Source: CAUZEO01 sp963578625
GTDB lineage: Bacteria; Verrucomicrobiota; Kiritimatiellia; SLOV01
Length of the DNA stretch: 12,052 bases
Direction: 5' to 3'
Assembly (NCBI GenBank): GCA_963578625.1
Contig: CAUZEO010000148.1
Span: forward strand, 1 to 12,052
The translations under genes and the position numbers were made by a program. The notes beneath the pieces were generated by a model. That model did no database searches. It saw only the letters and a list, made by a program, of their open reading frames with translations, and had not been told where the DNA came from. Shown here piece by piece: positions 1-6,712 of this stretch; positions within the stretch are counted from its first letter, which is position 1, and the number at the start of each line of letters is the position of its first letter.

Positions 1-124
1 ACGGCAATTCCGATCAAAGCAAGATTCTGCGTATGAGTTGGTAATTCTTTAGTACAGACATCTGGGGATTGACCACTTTGTCCTTCACATCGGCGGACAA
101 TTGGGCGATCAAATGCGCCGTTCC

Positions 125-1339
125 ATGCGAATTCTATATTTTCAAGCGATTGGGGGCGCTAGCGGCGACATGATTCTCGGCGCCCTGTCTGAAGTCGGGG
201 CCGATCTCGCCGTCGTCGAACGATCGCTGCAGGAGCTGCAGGTTGAGCCAATTCGGATTGAGGTGGAACCCTGCCGGCAGCACGGCCTTGGTGGAACCCG
301 GGTTTCCGTTCAAGCCGAAAAGGATGTAAACCGGGGGCGGCACTTGTCGGACATCCGAAAGATCGTTGAAGAAAGCACCCTGCCCGCCGCCGTCCAGTCG
401 GACGTGATGAAAGTATTCGGACGCCTCGCCGAGGCGGAGGGGCAGATTCACGGCCAGGATGCGGAATCCATTCACTTTCACGAAGTGGGCGCCCTGGATT
501 CCATCGCGGACATCGTGGGAGCCTGCCTGGCGCTTCGCCAACTCAATGTTGATGCGGTGCGTGTGGCTCCGTTGCCACTGGGGCAGGGGACTATTGAGTG
601 TTCCCACGGGACGTATCCGGCACCGGCACCAGCGACGGTTCGTTTGCTGGCCGGGTTTCCGGTTACTTTCACCGACGTGCCCGCGGAATTGGTCACACCG
701 ACGGGGGCGGCGCTACTCACGACATGGCACAGCCTCGACCACGCGCCGGGCACGGTCCGAATTGTCCGTGATGGCTACGGATTCGGTTCCCGGACACTCG
801 AGGGCAGACCTAATGCCCTTCGCGCAATGATCCTGGAAAGCGGGGAGGAAGGGGAGTCTCTCGAATGCCTGGTGCTGGAGTGCCAGGTGGATGACACCCA
901 ACCGGAGTGCATCGGCCATTTCACGGTAAAGGCGCTGGAGGCAGGAGCCCTCGACGTCTTCACCGTACCCGTGCAAATGAAAAAACAGCGGCCCGGCACG
1001 CTGATCACGGTCTTGTGCGATCCCGCATCGCGGGACCGGATTCTGGATCTCTTGTTTCAAGAGACGACGACTTTCGGAGTGCGGGAAGCCCTCACCACGA
1101 GGACGATTCTGCAGCGAGCCTTTGAATCCGTAGAGACCGCCTACGGCCCGGTTCGAATCAAGATTGGAACCTGGAAGGGAAAGCAGGTGACCAGTTCACC
1201 GGAATTTGAAGATTGCGTTACGCTCGCTGCGACGAACAAAGTTCCGGTGCGCGCCGTATACGAAGCAGCCCGGTGTGCCGCGCTTCAACTTATCCAGTGC
1301 CCTTCCTCGCAAGAGCCGAAAGACCCAAGAGGAAAATGA
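125..1339 (+). CDS. larC: LarC, nickel insertion protein for the nickel-pincer nucleotide cofactor
   Basis: LarC (DUF111 family) inserts nickel into the pyridinium bis-thiocarboxylate mononucleotide in a CTP-dependent reaction, the last step of the cofactor of lactate racemase LarA and relatives; it acts in the cytoplasm. I recognise it from the N-terminal GGASGDMILGAL (about residues 10-21), the His-rich HFHEVGALDSIADI (117-130), HGTYPAPAPAT (161-171) and TPTGAALL (191-198). Length is about 404 residues, as expected. The ATG at 125 is chosen because MRILYFQ matches the usual start; an ATG at 113 and a TTG at 101 lie in frame, and none has a clear Shine-Dalgarno. It is a single unbroken frame, unlike Lactiplantibacillus plantarum, where larC is two frames joined by ribosomal frameshifting. 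No larA, larB or larE lies in the window. Its last residues are read antisense to the PEP-CTERM relic, so the C-terminal tail may be acquired. Family call is firm; the exact start is not. Confidence 0.93.
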   Translation: MRILYFQAIGGASGDMILGALSEVGADLAVVERSLQELQVEPIRIEVEPCRQHGLGGTRVSVQAEKDVNRGRHLSDIRKIVEESTLPAAVQSDVMKVFGRLAEAEGQIHGQDAESIHFHEVGALDSIADIVGACLALRQLNVDAVRVAPLPLGQGTIECSHGTYPAPAPATVRLLAGFPVTFTDVPAELVTPTGAALLTTWHSLDHAPGTVRIVRDGYGFGSRTLEGRPNALRAMILESGEEGESLECLVLECQVDDTQPECIGHFTVKALEAGALDVFTVPVQMKKQRPGTLITVLCDPASRDRILDLLFQETTTFGVREALTTRTILQRAFESVETAYGPVRIKIGTWKGKQVTSSPEFEDCVTLAATNKVPVRAVYEAARCAALQLIQCPSSQEPKDPRGK

Positions 1340-1619
1340 ACAATGTTGCTGGCTCAGGGATAGCTACCAGTGTCTGGATTTCAACCGGGCTGAGAACACG
1401 GTTGTATAAGCGGACGTCGTCAATGGCGCCGAGAAATTCCCGTGCGAATCCGCGCCCGTACACGGCATCGCTGTCATAGTTGGTGCCGATATGACCGGCC
1501 TGACCGGCATAGCCTATCGCTGCAGCCCGGAGATCACGTGAACATTCCGGCACACCAAAGATGTCGTGTTGATTGGACGGATCCTGGTCAAGACACGGTG
1601 TGATTAGCGATGCATTACT
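1290..1619 (-). pseudogene. Relic of a LamG-domain, PEP-CTERM-anchored exported protein (C-terminal end only)
   Basis: The minus-strand frame is open from a stop at 1622-1620 down to TAA at 1290-1292. Its end reads GAIDDVRLYNRVLSPVEIQ followed by IPEPATLFIFLLGL and then ALARK. The first part is the closing strand pattern of LamG/concanavalin-like jelly-roll domains. The second is a canonical PEP-CTERM sorting signal: a PEP motif, a hydrophobic helix and a basic tail, recognised in this family by exosortase. The N-terminal signal peptide and most of the jelly roll are absent, because nadK ends exactly where the frame begins. The only possible start is a GTG at 1553 with no ribosome-binding site. 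I infer a decayed or rearrangement-truncated gene. The 3' end overlaps the last 50 bases of larC on the opposite strand. Alternatively it could be a chance frame, but two matching signatures in the right order make that unlikely. Confidence 0.72.
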
Positions 1620-2475
1620 TTACCGATCCACGCCATCCGAGTTTGTGACGCAGTACGGTGAAGTAGTTGTAGCCGGGCAGGTGTAGAAATTTGACGTTCT
1701 GGGGGCTGCGCTCAATCTCGATCAGGTCGGCTTGCTGAACGCGGCGGGATTCCTGTCCGTCGACGGCGAGGATCAGTTCTTTTTGTGTTTCGGTCACGTG
1801 CACTCCGATGACGCTGTTATCCGGAACCACGATGGGCCGGGTGCTTAAGGTATGTGGGCAAATCACGTTGACCACGAATACCGGCGATTCCGGGTGAACG
1901 ATCGGCCCGCCCGCGGAAAGTTGGTGGCCGGTACTTCCGGTTGGGGTGGAGATGATAACGCCGTCGCAGAGGTACGCCGTTACCTTGTCCCCGTTGATGA
2001 ATACGGAGAAGGCCACGACCCGCGCGGATTCTCCCCAGCCGACGACCACGTCGTTCAGGGAACGGGAGGTCTCAAGGACCGTGCCGTTCCGGTACAGACG
2101 GCACAGCGCGGTGGACCGAGTGGAGGTCGTGTAGGTGCCCGCAGCGATCACTTCCAGAGCCAGCACTGCGCTTTCCTGCGGAACGCTGGTCATGAATCCG
2201 AGGCTTCCAAGATTGACACCGAGCAGCGGCACGTCGCTATCTCCCAACGACCGCACCGCGCTTAACATGGTCCCGTCGCCTCCGAAGACCATCAGTACGT
2301 CGCTCGTTCCCGCCAGCGCTTCCGGATCTACATGCTCCACATCCGGCAACAGGCCACAGGTCTCCCCGGTGGTGACAAGCTTCAGGCCCAGTTCGTCTGC
2401 CCGGCGCGAGACCACTTGCAGTACCTGCTTCGCGTCGGGTTTGCTGCAATTTGCAATCACACCAACACATTTCAT
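1615..2475 (-). CDS. nadK: NAD kinase
   Basis: Phosphorylates NAD to NADP using ATP (or polyphosphate in some members) in the cytoplasm. Signatures seen are GGDGTML at about residues 65-71, NLGSLGFM at 88-95, the ND pair at 141-142, STPTGSTGHQLSAGGPIVHP at 176-195 and PHTLSTRP at 207-214, in the order typical of the family. The GSTGHQL segment replaces the more common GSTAY. Length is about 286 residues, normal for bacterial NadK. The ATG at 2475 is preferred over an in-frame upstream start at 2490, because it overlaps the tlyA stop as ATGA and gives the expected MKCVGVIAN opening strand. This makes it translationally coupled to tlyA and the last intact gene of the minus-strand run. No terminator hairpin with a T-run is visible downstream. 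Confidence 0.95.
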   Translation of the reverse strand: MKCVGVIANCSKPDAKQVLQVVSRRADELGLKLVTTGETCGLLPDVEHVDPEALAGTSDVLMVFGGDGTMLSAVRSLGDSDVPLLGVNLGSLGFMTSVPQESAVLALEVIAAGTYTTSTRSTALCRLYRNGTVLETSRSLNDVVVGWGESARVVAFSVFINGDKVTAYLCDGVIISTPTGSTGHQLSAGGPIVHPESPVFVVNVICPHTLSTRPIVVPDNSVIGVHVTETQKELILAVDGQESRRVQQADLIEIERSPQNVKFLHLPGYNYFTVLRHKLGWRGSVK

Positions 2476-3209
2476 ATTTTCTTCCACCAAGTCAGAAATT
2501 CAATGTTACCCGCGGGACCGGTCAGGGGGGAACGCAAAATCCCGCGCCATTGCAGAGACAGAGTTCCCGTCCCGAACCTCCGGATCCGCTGGATCACCTG
2601 CGCGTGAATCTTCGGGTCGGATACCACGCCCCCTTTGCCCACGTTTTTGGGCCCAGCTTCGAACTGCGGTTTGATCAAAGTCACCAAATCTCCTTCCACT
2701 GCGAGCACGTCCCTAACAGGGGGCATAACAAGGGTCAAGGATATGAACGAAACGTCGATTACCGCCAGCTGCGGCCGGGGATGGAAATCGTCCGGTTCGA
2801 GGTACCGCGCATTGGTCTTCTCGCGGACCTCAACCCGCTCATCCTGGCGAAGATCCCAATGCAACTGGCCGGTGCCTACATCCACGGCGGTGACGGTGGC
2901 AGCCCCGTTTTTCAGCAAACAGTCGGTAAAACCGCCGGTGGAGGCGCCGACATCAAGGCAGATCCGGTTTTCGACTTGAATCTTGAACCGATCAAGCGCG
3001 GCCCTTAGCTTTTCGCCGCCCCGGCCCACGAAGGGCGCTTTTTCGGCAATCTCTACGCCGGCGTCCACGGGAAAGGTGTGACCGGGTTTGGTCGCGACGG
3101 TTCCGTTGACCTGCACCCGCCCGGCACGGATCAACCGTTGCGCGCTTTCCCTCGATGCGCACAGGCCCCTCTCCGCCAGAATCTGGTCCAGCCGCCGACC
3201 TTGCACCAT
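2472..3209 (-). CDS. tlyA: TlyA-family rRNA 2'-O-methyltransferase (hemolysin-A family)
   Basis: TlyA-family proteins combine an S4 RNA-binding domain with an FtsJ-like methyltransferase. Characterised members use S-adenosylmethionine to 2'-O-methylate ribosomal RNA, which affects capreomycin sensitivity. The S4 domain spans about residues 5-60 (RLDQILAERGL, AQRLIRAGRVQVNG). The cofactor site is LDVGASTGGFTD (85-96), followed by VDVGTGQLHW (109-118), DVSFIS (152-157), KPQFEAG (180-186) and the C-terminal SPLTGPAGNIEFL (227-239). At 245 residues it is full length, at the short end of the family. The ATG at 3209 follows AAGGA with a 6-base spacer. It starts 37 bases after the htrA stop, and its own stop overlaps the nadK start. 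Whether it methylates 16S, 23S or both cannot be read from sequence; the haemolysin label is historical. Confidence 0.93.
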   Translation of the reverse strand: MVQGRRLDQILAERGLCASRESAQRLIRAGRVQVNGTVATKPGHTFPVDAGVEIAEKAPFVGRGGEKLRAALDRFKIQVENRICLDVGASTGGFTDCLLKNGAATVTAVDVGTGQLHWDLRQDERVEVREKTNARYLEPDDFHPRPQLAVIDVSFISLTLVMPPVRDVLAVEGDLVTLIKPQFEAGPKNVGKGGVVSDPKIHAQVIQRIRRFGTGTLSLQWRGILRSPLTGPAGNIEFLTWWKKI

Positions 3210-3246
3210 CTTTTATCCTTGGTTGGGAAACAATCGAGTCGATCTG

Positions 3247-4320
3247 TTATTTGAACATGCGCGCATCGGGCATCTGTTCCGTCTTTACCGTGATGTTGAT
3301 GGTGTGGCTGGACCGTAGGACTTTCAGGATAACCGGATCGCCGATTTCGCGATTGAAAACCTCCCGTTGAAGATCCAGGCGCGAAAGGACCGGCTCCTCG
3401 TCCACGGCGAGAATGATGTCTCCCGGCCTCAGGCCTGCTTTATGGGCGGGCGTATTTTGGTACACTTCGCCCGCGTACACGCCGCCGTTCTGTTTCAGAA
3501 AATACTGGGCGCGCGCCGGATCCATTTCCATCGGGTAGATGCCGAGCCAGGGCCGTTGGACGGCTTCCCCGGCGATCAGGGTGCGGGCGATGGCGAACAC
3601 ACGGTTTCCCGGGACCGCAAAGCCGATCCCGATGCTTCCCGGGCTGAAACCAGATGTATGAATAATTGCGTTGAGTCCGATCATGTTGCCGTCGGCGTCT
3701 ACCAGGGGGCCGCCACTGTTGCCGGGATTGATCGCCGCATCCGTTTGAATAAAATCTTCGTACGGCAACATACCCATCTGGCGTCCTTTTGCGCTGACGA
3801 TTCCCATGGTTACGCTACTGCTCAGGCTGAAGGGAGATCCTATGCCGACCACGATCTCCCCCACCCGCAGCGCATTGGAATCTCCCGGTTCAATCGGAAC
3901 CAGTTTCGTGTTCCCCGGGTCCACGATTCTGATGACCCCGATATCGGTGTGGGGATCTTCCCCCACGACTTCCGCGTCGAATACCTGCCCGTCGTTCAGC
4001 ACGACCTTGATTTCGTCCGCCTTGTCAATCACGTGTTGGCTCGTGACGATGTGACCTTTCGTGTCGATGATCACGCCGGATCCCTGCCCGGCGCGAGTCT
4101 CGGGTGCGCCCGGAATGCGACGATGGAAAAAATAGTCGATATAGACGGGCGTACGAGTCGTCTCCGTCTGGACAATGACCACGGATGGTTTCACGCGCTC
4201 CACCATGTCCGCCAGGCCGTCGCTGAACCGGCGCAAGGTATTTTCGGCTCCGGCCTGGGAATTTGCTGCCGGTGCGCACCCAACCAGGGCCGCAAGAGTA
4301 CATGGAATAAGCCGTTTCAT
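3247..4320 (-). CDS. HtrA/DegP-type serine protease, predicted lipoprotein with one PDZ domain
   Basis: A trypsin-like protease for quality control of envelope proteins. The mature sequence shows the catalytic triad His96 (in TSQHVID), Asp126 (in DPHTDIGVI) and Ser202 (in NPGNSGGPL). A single PDZ domain follows from about residue 255 to 345, including AGLRPGDIILAVDEEPV. The N-terminus MKRLIPCTLAALVGC is a short lipoprotein signal with the lipobox LVGC, so Cys15 would be lipidated. Residue 16 is Ala rather than Asp, which is compatible with outer-membrane sorting in Lol-type hosts (inference). Classic DegP has two PDZ domains and a non-lipid signal; DegS has one PDZ and a membrane helix. This 357-residue form is neither, so no symbol is given. 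The ATG at 4320 is chosen over the ATG at 4326 because a GGAGG lies 8 bases upstream of 4320. It sits 55 bases after xseB and is probably in the same transcript. Confidence 0.92.
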   Translation of the reverse strand: MKRLIPCTLAALVGCAPAANSQAGAENTLRRFSDGLADMVERVKPSVVIVQTETTRTPVYIDYFFHRRIPGAPETRAGQGSGVIIDTKGHIVTSQHVIDKADEIKVVLNDGQVFDAEVVGEDPHTDIGVIRIVDPGNTKLVPIEPGDSNALRVGEIVVGIGSPFSLSSSVTMGIVSAKGRQMGMLPYEDFIQTDAAINPGNSGGPLVDADGNMIGLNAIIHTSGFSPGSIGIGFAVPGNRVFAIARTLIAGEAVQRPWLGIYPMEMDPARAQYFLKQNGGVYAGEVYQNTPAHKAGLRPGDIILAVDEEPVLSRLDLQREVFNREIGDPVILKVLRSSHTINITVKTEQMPDARMFK

Positions 4321-4328
4321 GGTCATTT

Positions 4329-4333
4329 CCTCC
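4329..4333 (-). promoter_or_regulatory. Ribosome binding site that fixes the htrA start
   Basis: GGAGG on the minus strand lies 8 bases before the ATG at 4320 but only 2 bases before the alternative ATG at 4326. The spacing supports the start at 4320 and hence the 15-residue lipoprotein signal. Confidence 0.65.
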
Positions 4334-4375
4334 AGTTTGGACCTCTAGACATAGACACTACCCGGCGAAAATCGT

Positions 4376-4615
4376 TCACCCGCCGCTCTCTTCCGTATTC
4401 ATCGGTTCCGTGGCAAGCTCATCCCCCTTCTTTACGAGTTGTTCGATTTTGCTTTCCACCTCTTCCAGTTTGCTTCCGCAGTCCTTTACCAGCGTGCTGC
4501 CTTCTTCGAAATGGGCCATCATCTTCTCCAAGCTTAACTCGCCTTCTTCCATCTCGGCGACGATCTTTTCGAGCCGTTTCAGGGACTCTTCAAAGGTTTT
4601 CTTTTTTGCTGCCAT
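4376..4615 (-). CDS. xseB: Exodeoxyribonuclease VII small subunit
   Basis: Small subunit of ExoVII, which associates with XseA in a nuclease that degrades single-stranded DNA to short acid-soluble oligonucleotides. The 79-residue protein starts MAAKKKTFEESLKRLE and continues IVAEMEEGELSLEKMMAHFEEG, the characteristic two-helix XseB core, followed by a helical KLEEVESKIEQL segment. The tail is acidic and Thr/Glu-rich. The ATG at 4615 is chosen because it gives the family's start and length. The frame stays open upstream to 4990, but that stretch is the out-of-frame shadow of xseA. The gene overlaps the 3' end of xseA by 26 bases, which fits coupled synthesis of the two subunits. Confidence 0.95.
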   Translation of the reverse strand: MAAKKKTFEESLKRLEKIVAEMEEGELSLEKMMAHFEEGSTLVKDCGSKLEEVESKIEQLVKKGDELATEPMNTEESGG

Positions 4616-5924
4616 GGTCCTCTTCCAGTTTGGTTGCTGTGACTGTCGATTGGATGCGGCCGCGAGCGACGGTCGTTTCCAGTATTTCGCCGGTGGTGAC
4701 ACCCTCGGGTGACACCACCACGCTGCCGTCTTGCGTACGGGTAATGCTGTAGCCGCGATCCAGCACCCCGAGGGGGCTGAGCGCCCGTAGATTATCCGCC
4801 AGGCGGTGTACCGAATGCCGGGCGGCTTCGGCTCTTGTCTCCACTCGATGCTGCATGCGTATACCCAGTTCATCCACCCGCTGCTGCTGTTCCCGAAACG
4901 TGTCTTGGAGCGCGCGCTGAATGGACAGTAGATCCCGGCGTAGCCGATCTCGAAAGTGAGCCACCAAGCGTTGCGGTTCGCGAAAAACATAACTGTGCGA
5001 TGCGGCGGTGACCCGGTTTCGAAGCTCCAGATTCCTGGATTTCAGTGCGCTCGAAAGACGCAGACGAATCTGCTTCAACGCCGCTTCGAAGTCCTCCTTG
5101 CGCCCTACGACCACCTCGGCGGCGGCGGACGGCGTCGCGGCGCGTTTGTCCGCGACGAAATCGCAAATGGTAAAATCGATCTCATGACCCACTGCCGAGA
5201 TGATCGGGATCCTCGAGTCGGCGACTGCGCGTGCAACGGTCTCTTCGTTGAATGCCCACAGGTCCTCCAGACTTCCTCCGCCACGACCTACAATCAGCAC
5301 CTGGGCTACTCCGTGATCGTTCAGGTTCCGAATCGCTGCAGCGATTTCTTCCGCCGCGCCTTCTCCCTGAACCTTCACCGGAGCAAGAAGAATGTGCAGG
5401 TTCGGATAGCGCCTAGACAGCACTTGCAGGACGTCGCGAACCGCGGCGCCGGTTGGGGAAGTGACCACACCGATGTGCTGGGGTAACAGGGGCAGGGGAT
5501 GCTTTCGGGCCGGGTCAAACAGGCCTTCGCCAGCTAACTTTTCCTTCAGCTTTTCGAATTGTTCAAGCAGTTCCCCTTTTCCGGCCTCCTCCATCCGGCG
5601 AACGATGATTTGATAAGCTCCGCGCGCCTCGTAAACCGTCACTTCCCCATGGGCGCGCACTTTCAGGCCGTCTTTCAATCGGAAAGGCAGGTCGCGCTGA
5701 TTGCCGCGAAACAGAACCGCGCTGAGTTGAGCGCGCTCGTCCTTCAGGGTGAAGTAACAGTGCCCGGATGAGGGTTGCCGGAGATTCGAAATTTCCCCCT
5801 CGACCCAGACGGCGCCGAAATGGTCCTCAAGGGTCTCTTTAATCGACTGCGTAAGATCCGTTACGCTGTAGACCTTTCGCCCCGCGCCCATCGGAGTCCC
5901 GTGAGGTACTTGGAGGAGTGACAT
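4590..5924 (-). CDS. xseA: Exodeoxyribonuclease VII large subunit
   Basis: Catalytic subunit of ExoVII, a metal-independent exonuclease active on single-stranded DNA and involved in repair and recombination. An N-terminal OB-fold (about residues 18-110: VYSVTDLTQSIK, VWVEGEISNLRQ, GHCYFTLKD) is followed by the catalytic domain with VVTSPTGAAVRD (153-164), GRGGGSLEDLWAFN (213-226) and SAVGHEIDFTICDFVADKRA (243-262). Next comes a long coiled-coil region (about 275-390) and a C-terminal segment with LDRGYSITR. The 444-residue length is typical. The ATG at 5924 shares its first base with the ymdB stop (TGATG), suggesting termination-reinitiation coupling. The 3' end overlaps xseB. Confidence 0.97.
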   Translation of the reverse strand: MSLLQVPHGTPMGAGRKVYSVTDLTQSIKETLEDHFGAVWVEGEISNLRQPSSGHCYFTLKDERAQLSAVLFRGNQRDLPFRLKDGLKVRAHGEVTVYEARGAYQIIVRRMEEAGKGELLEQFEKLKEKLAGEGLFDPARKHPLPLLPQHIGVVTSPTGAAVRDVLQVLSRRYPNLHILLAPVKVQGEGAAEEIAAAIRNLNDHGVAQVLIVGRGGGSLEDLWAFNEETVARAVADSRIPIISAVGHEIDFTICDFVADKRAATPSAAAEVVVGRKEDFEAALKQIRLRLSSALKSRNLELRNRVTAASHSYVFREPQRLVAHFRDRLRRDLLSIQRALQDTFREQQQRVDELGIRMQHRVETRAEAARHSVHRLADNLRALSPLGVLDRGYSITRTQDGSVVVSPEGVTTGEILETTVARGRIQSTVTATKLEEDHGSKKENL

Positions 5925-6712
5925 CAGGTAGCCCCTTCAAGAAACTCTCTCATCCTCGTGATCTTCCTGGCTTTTCCGCTTTTCTCATCCACGTGAAGAA
6001 GGACCCCTTCGAGTGCAACCTTGTCGGTTGCCACTTCGGCTTTCGCCGGCAAGCCGTCCATAAACCGTTTCACGATCGAGTTTCCTTCCCGGCCCAGCAC
6101 AGAGTCCTTGGGACCGGTCATGCCGAGATCCGTAATGTAGGCCGTTCCCTTGGGAAGGATGGCCTCATCCGATGTCTGAACATGCGTGTGGGTACCTACC
6201 ACGGAGGTAACGCGTCCGTCGAGGTGCCGGCCAAACGCGATTTTTTCCGAGGTCGCTTCCGCATGGAGTTCGGCAAGAGTGACGCGGCACGCCGGCTCGG
6301 ATTTCAGGATGCGGTCCGCGGTTCTGAACGGACAATCCTGCGCGGGCATGAATACGCGGCCGATAACGACCAGTACCGCAACCGGTCCCTTGGGCGTTTC
6401 GATACGCACATACCCCTTGCCCGGTGCATCCGGCGGAAAGTTCGCCGGTCGAAGAATGCGAGGCTCGGACGGAATATAAGGAATCAGTGCCCGCTGATCC
6501 CAGGCGTGGTCGCCCAGCGTGATGACATCGGCGCCGGCGGAAAAAATCTCCTCCGCCAGAGCCGGGGTCAGCCCCCTGCCTCCGGCCGCGTTCTCTGCAT
6601 TCACGACAACCACATCCACCTTATTGCCGTCTCGCAGCCGCGACACGATTCGCGCGAATGCCTTTCGGCCGGGCGAGCCGACGATATCACCGATATGCGC
6701 AATGCGAAGCAT
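5924..6712 (-). CDS. ymdB: YmdB-family (TIGR00282) metallophosphoesterase
   Basis: YmdB of Bacillus subtilis is a dinuclear-metal phosphodiesterase acting on 2',3'- and 3',5'-cyclic nucleotides and affecting RNA turnover and biofilm decisions. The 262-residue protein has the family's motifs in order: HIGDIVGSPGR with the metal ligand Asp9, VVNAENAAGG with Glu40-Asn41, LGDHAWD at 66-72, GRVFMPAQDCPFRTAD (118-133), ELHAEATSEK with His150, and VGTHTHVQTSD with His175 and His177. In the characterised proteins the third motif is GNH, so the ligand Asn is replaced here by Asp68; that could still bind metal. The ATG at 6712 shares its first base with the rny stop (TAATG). The rny-ymdB pairing is also seen in Bacillus. 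Confidence 0.93.
   Translation of the reverse strand: MLRIAHIGDIVGSPGRKAFARIVSRLRDGNKVDVVVVNAENAAGGRGLTPALAEEIFSAGADVITLGDHAWDQRALIPYIPSEPRILRPANFPPDAPGKGYVRIETPKGPVAVLVVIGRVFMPAQDCPFRTADRILKSEPACRVTLAELHAEATSEKIAFGRHLDGRVTSVVGTHTHVQTSDEAILPKGTAYITDLGMTGPKDSVLGREGNSIVKRFMDGLPAKAEVATDKVALEGVLLHVDEKSGKARKITRMREFLEGAT

Noticed and set aside
1..100. Possible end of an upstream gene at the left edge
   Set aside because: All three plus frames hit a stop within about 50 bases and none of the short peptides is recognisable; no promoter with good boxes and spacing was found.
1382..1404. Inverted repeat CAACCG...CGGTTG as a terminator between larC and nadK
   Set aside because: Only six base pairs with an 11-base loop and no T-run on either strand; it falls in the codons of the LamG motif.
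4321..4326. ATG at 4326 as the htrA start
   Set aside because: Only 2 bases separate it from GGAGG, whereas the ATG at 4320 has 8.
3367..4752. Long plus-strand open frame of 461 codons opposite htrA and xseB
   Set aside because: It is antisense to clear genes and has low-complexity, His/Arg-rich composition without family motifs; a high-GC shadow frame.
4616..4990. In-frame upstream extension of xseB to 4990
   Set aside because: The extension lies within xseA in another frame, and the family start MAAKKKTFEESL at 4615 gives the normal length.
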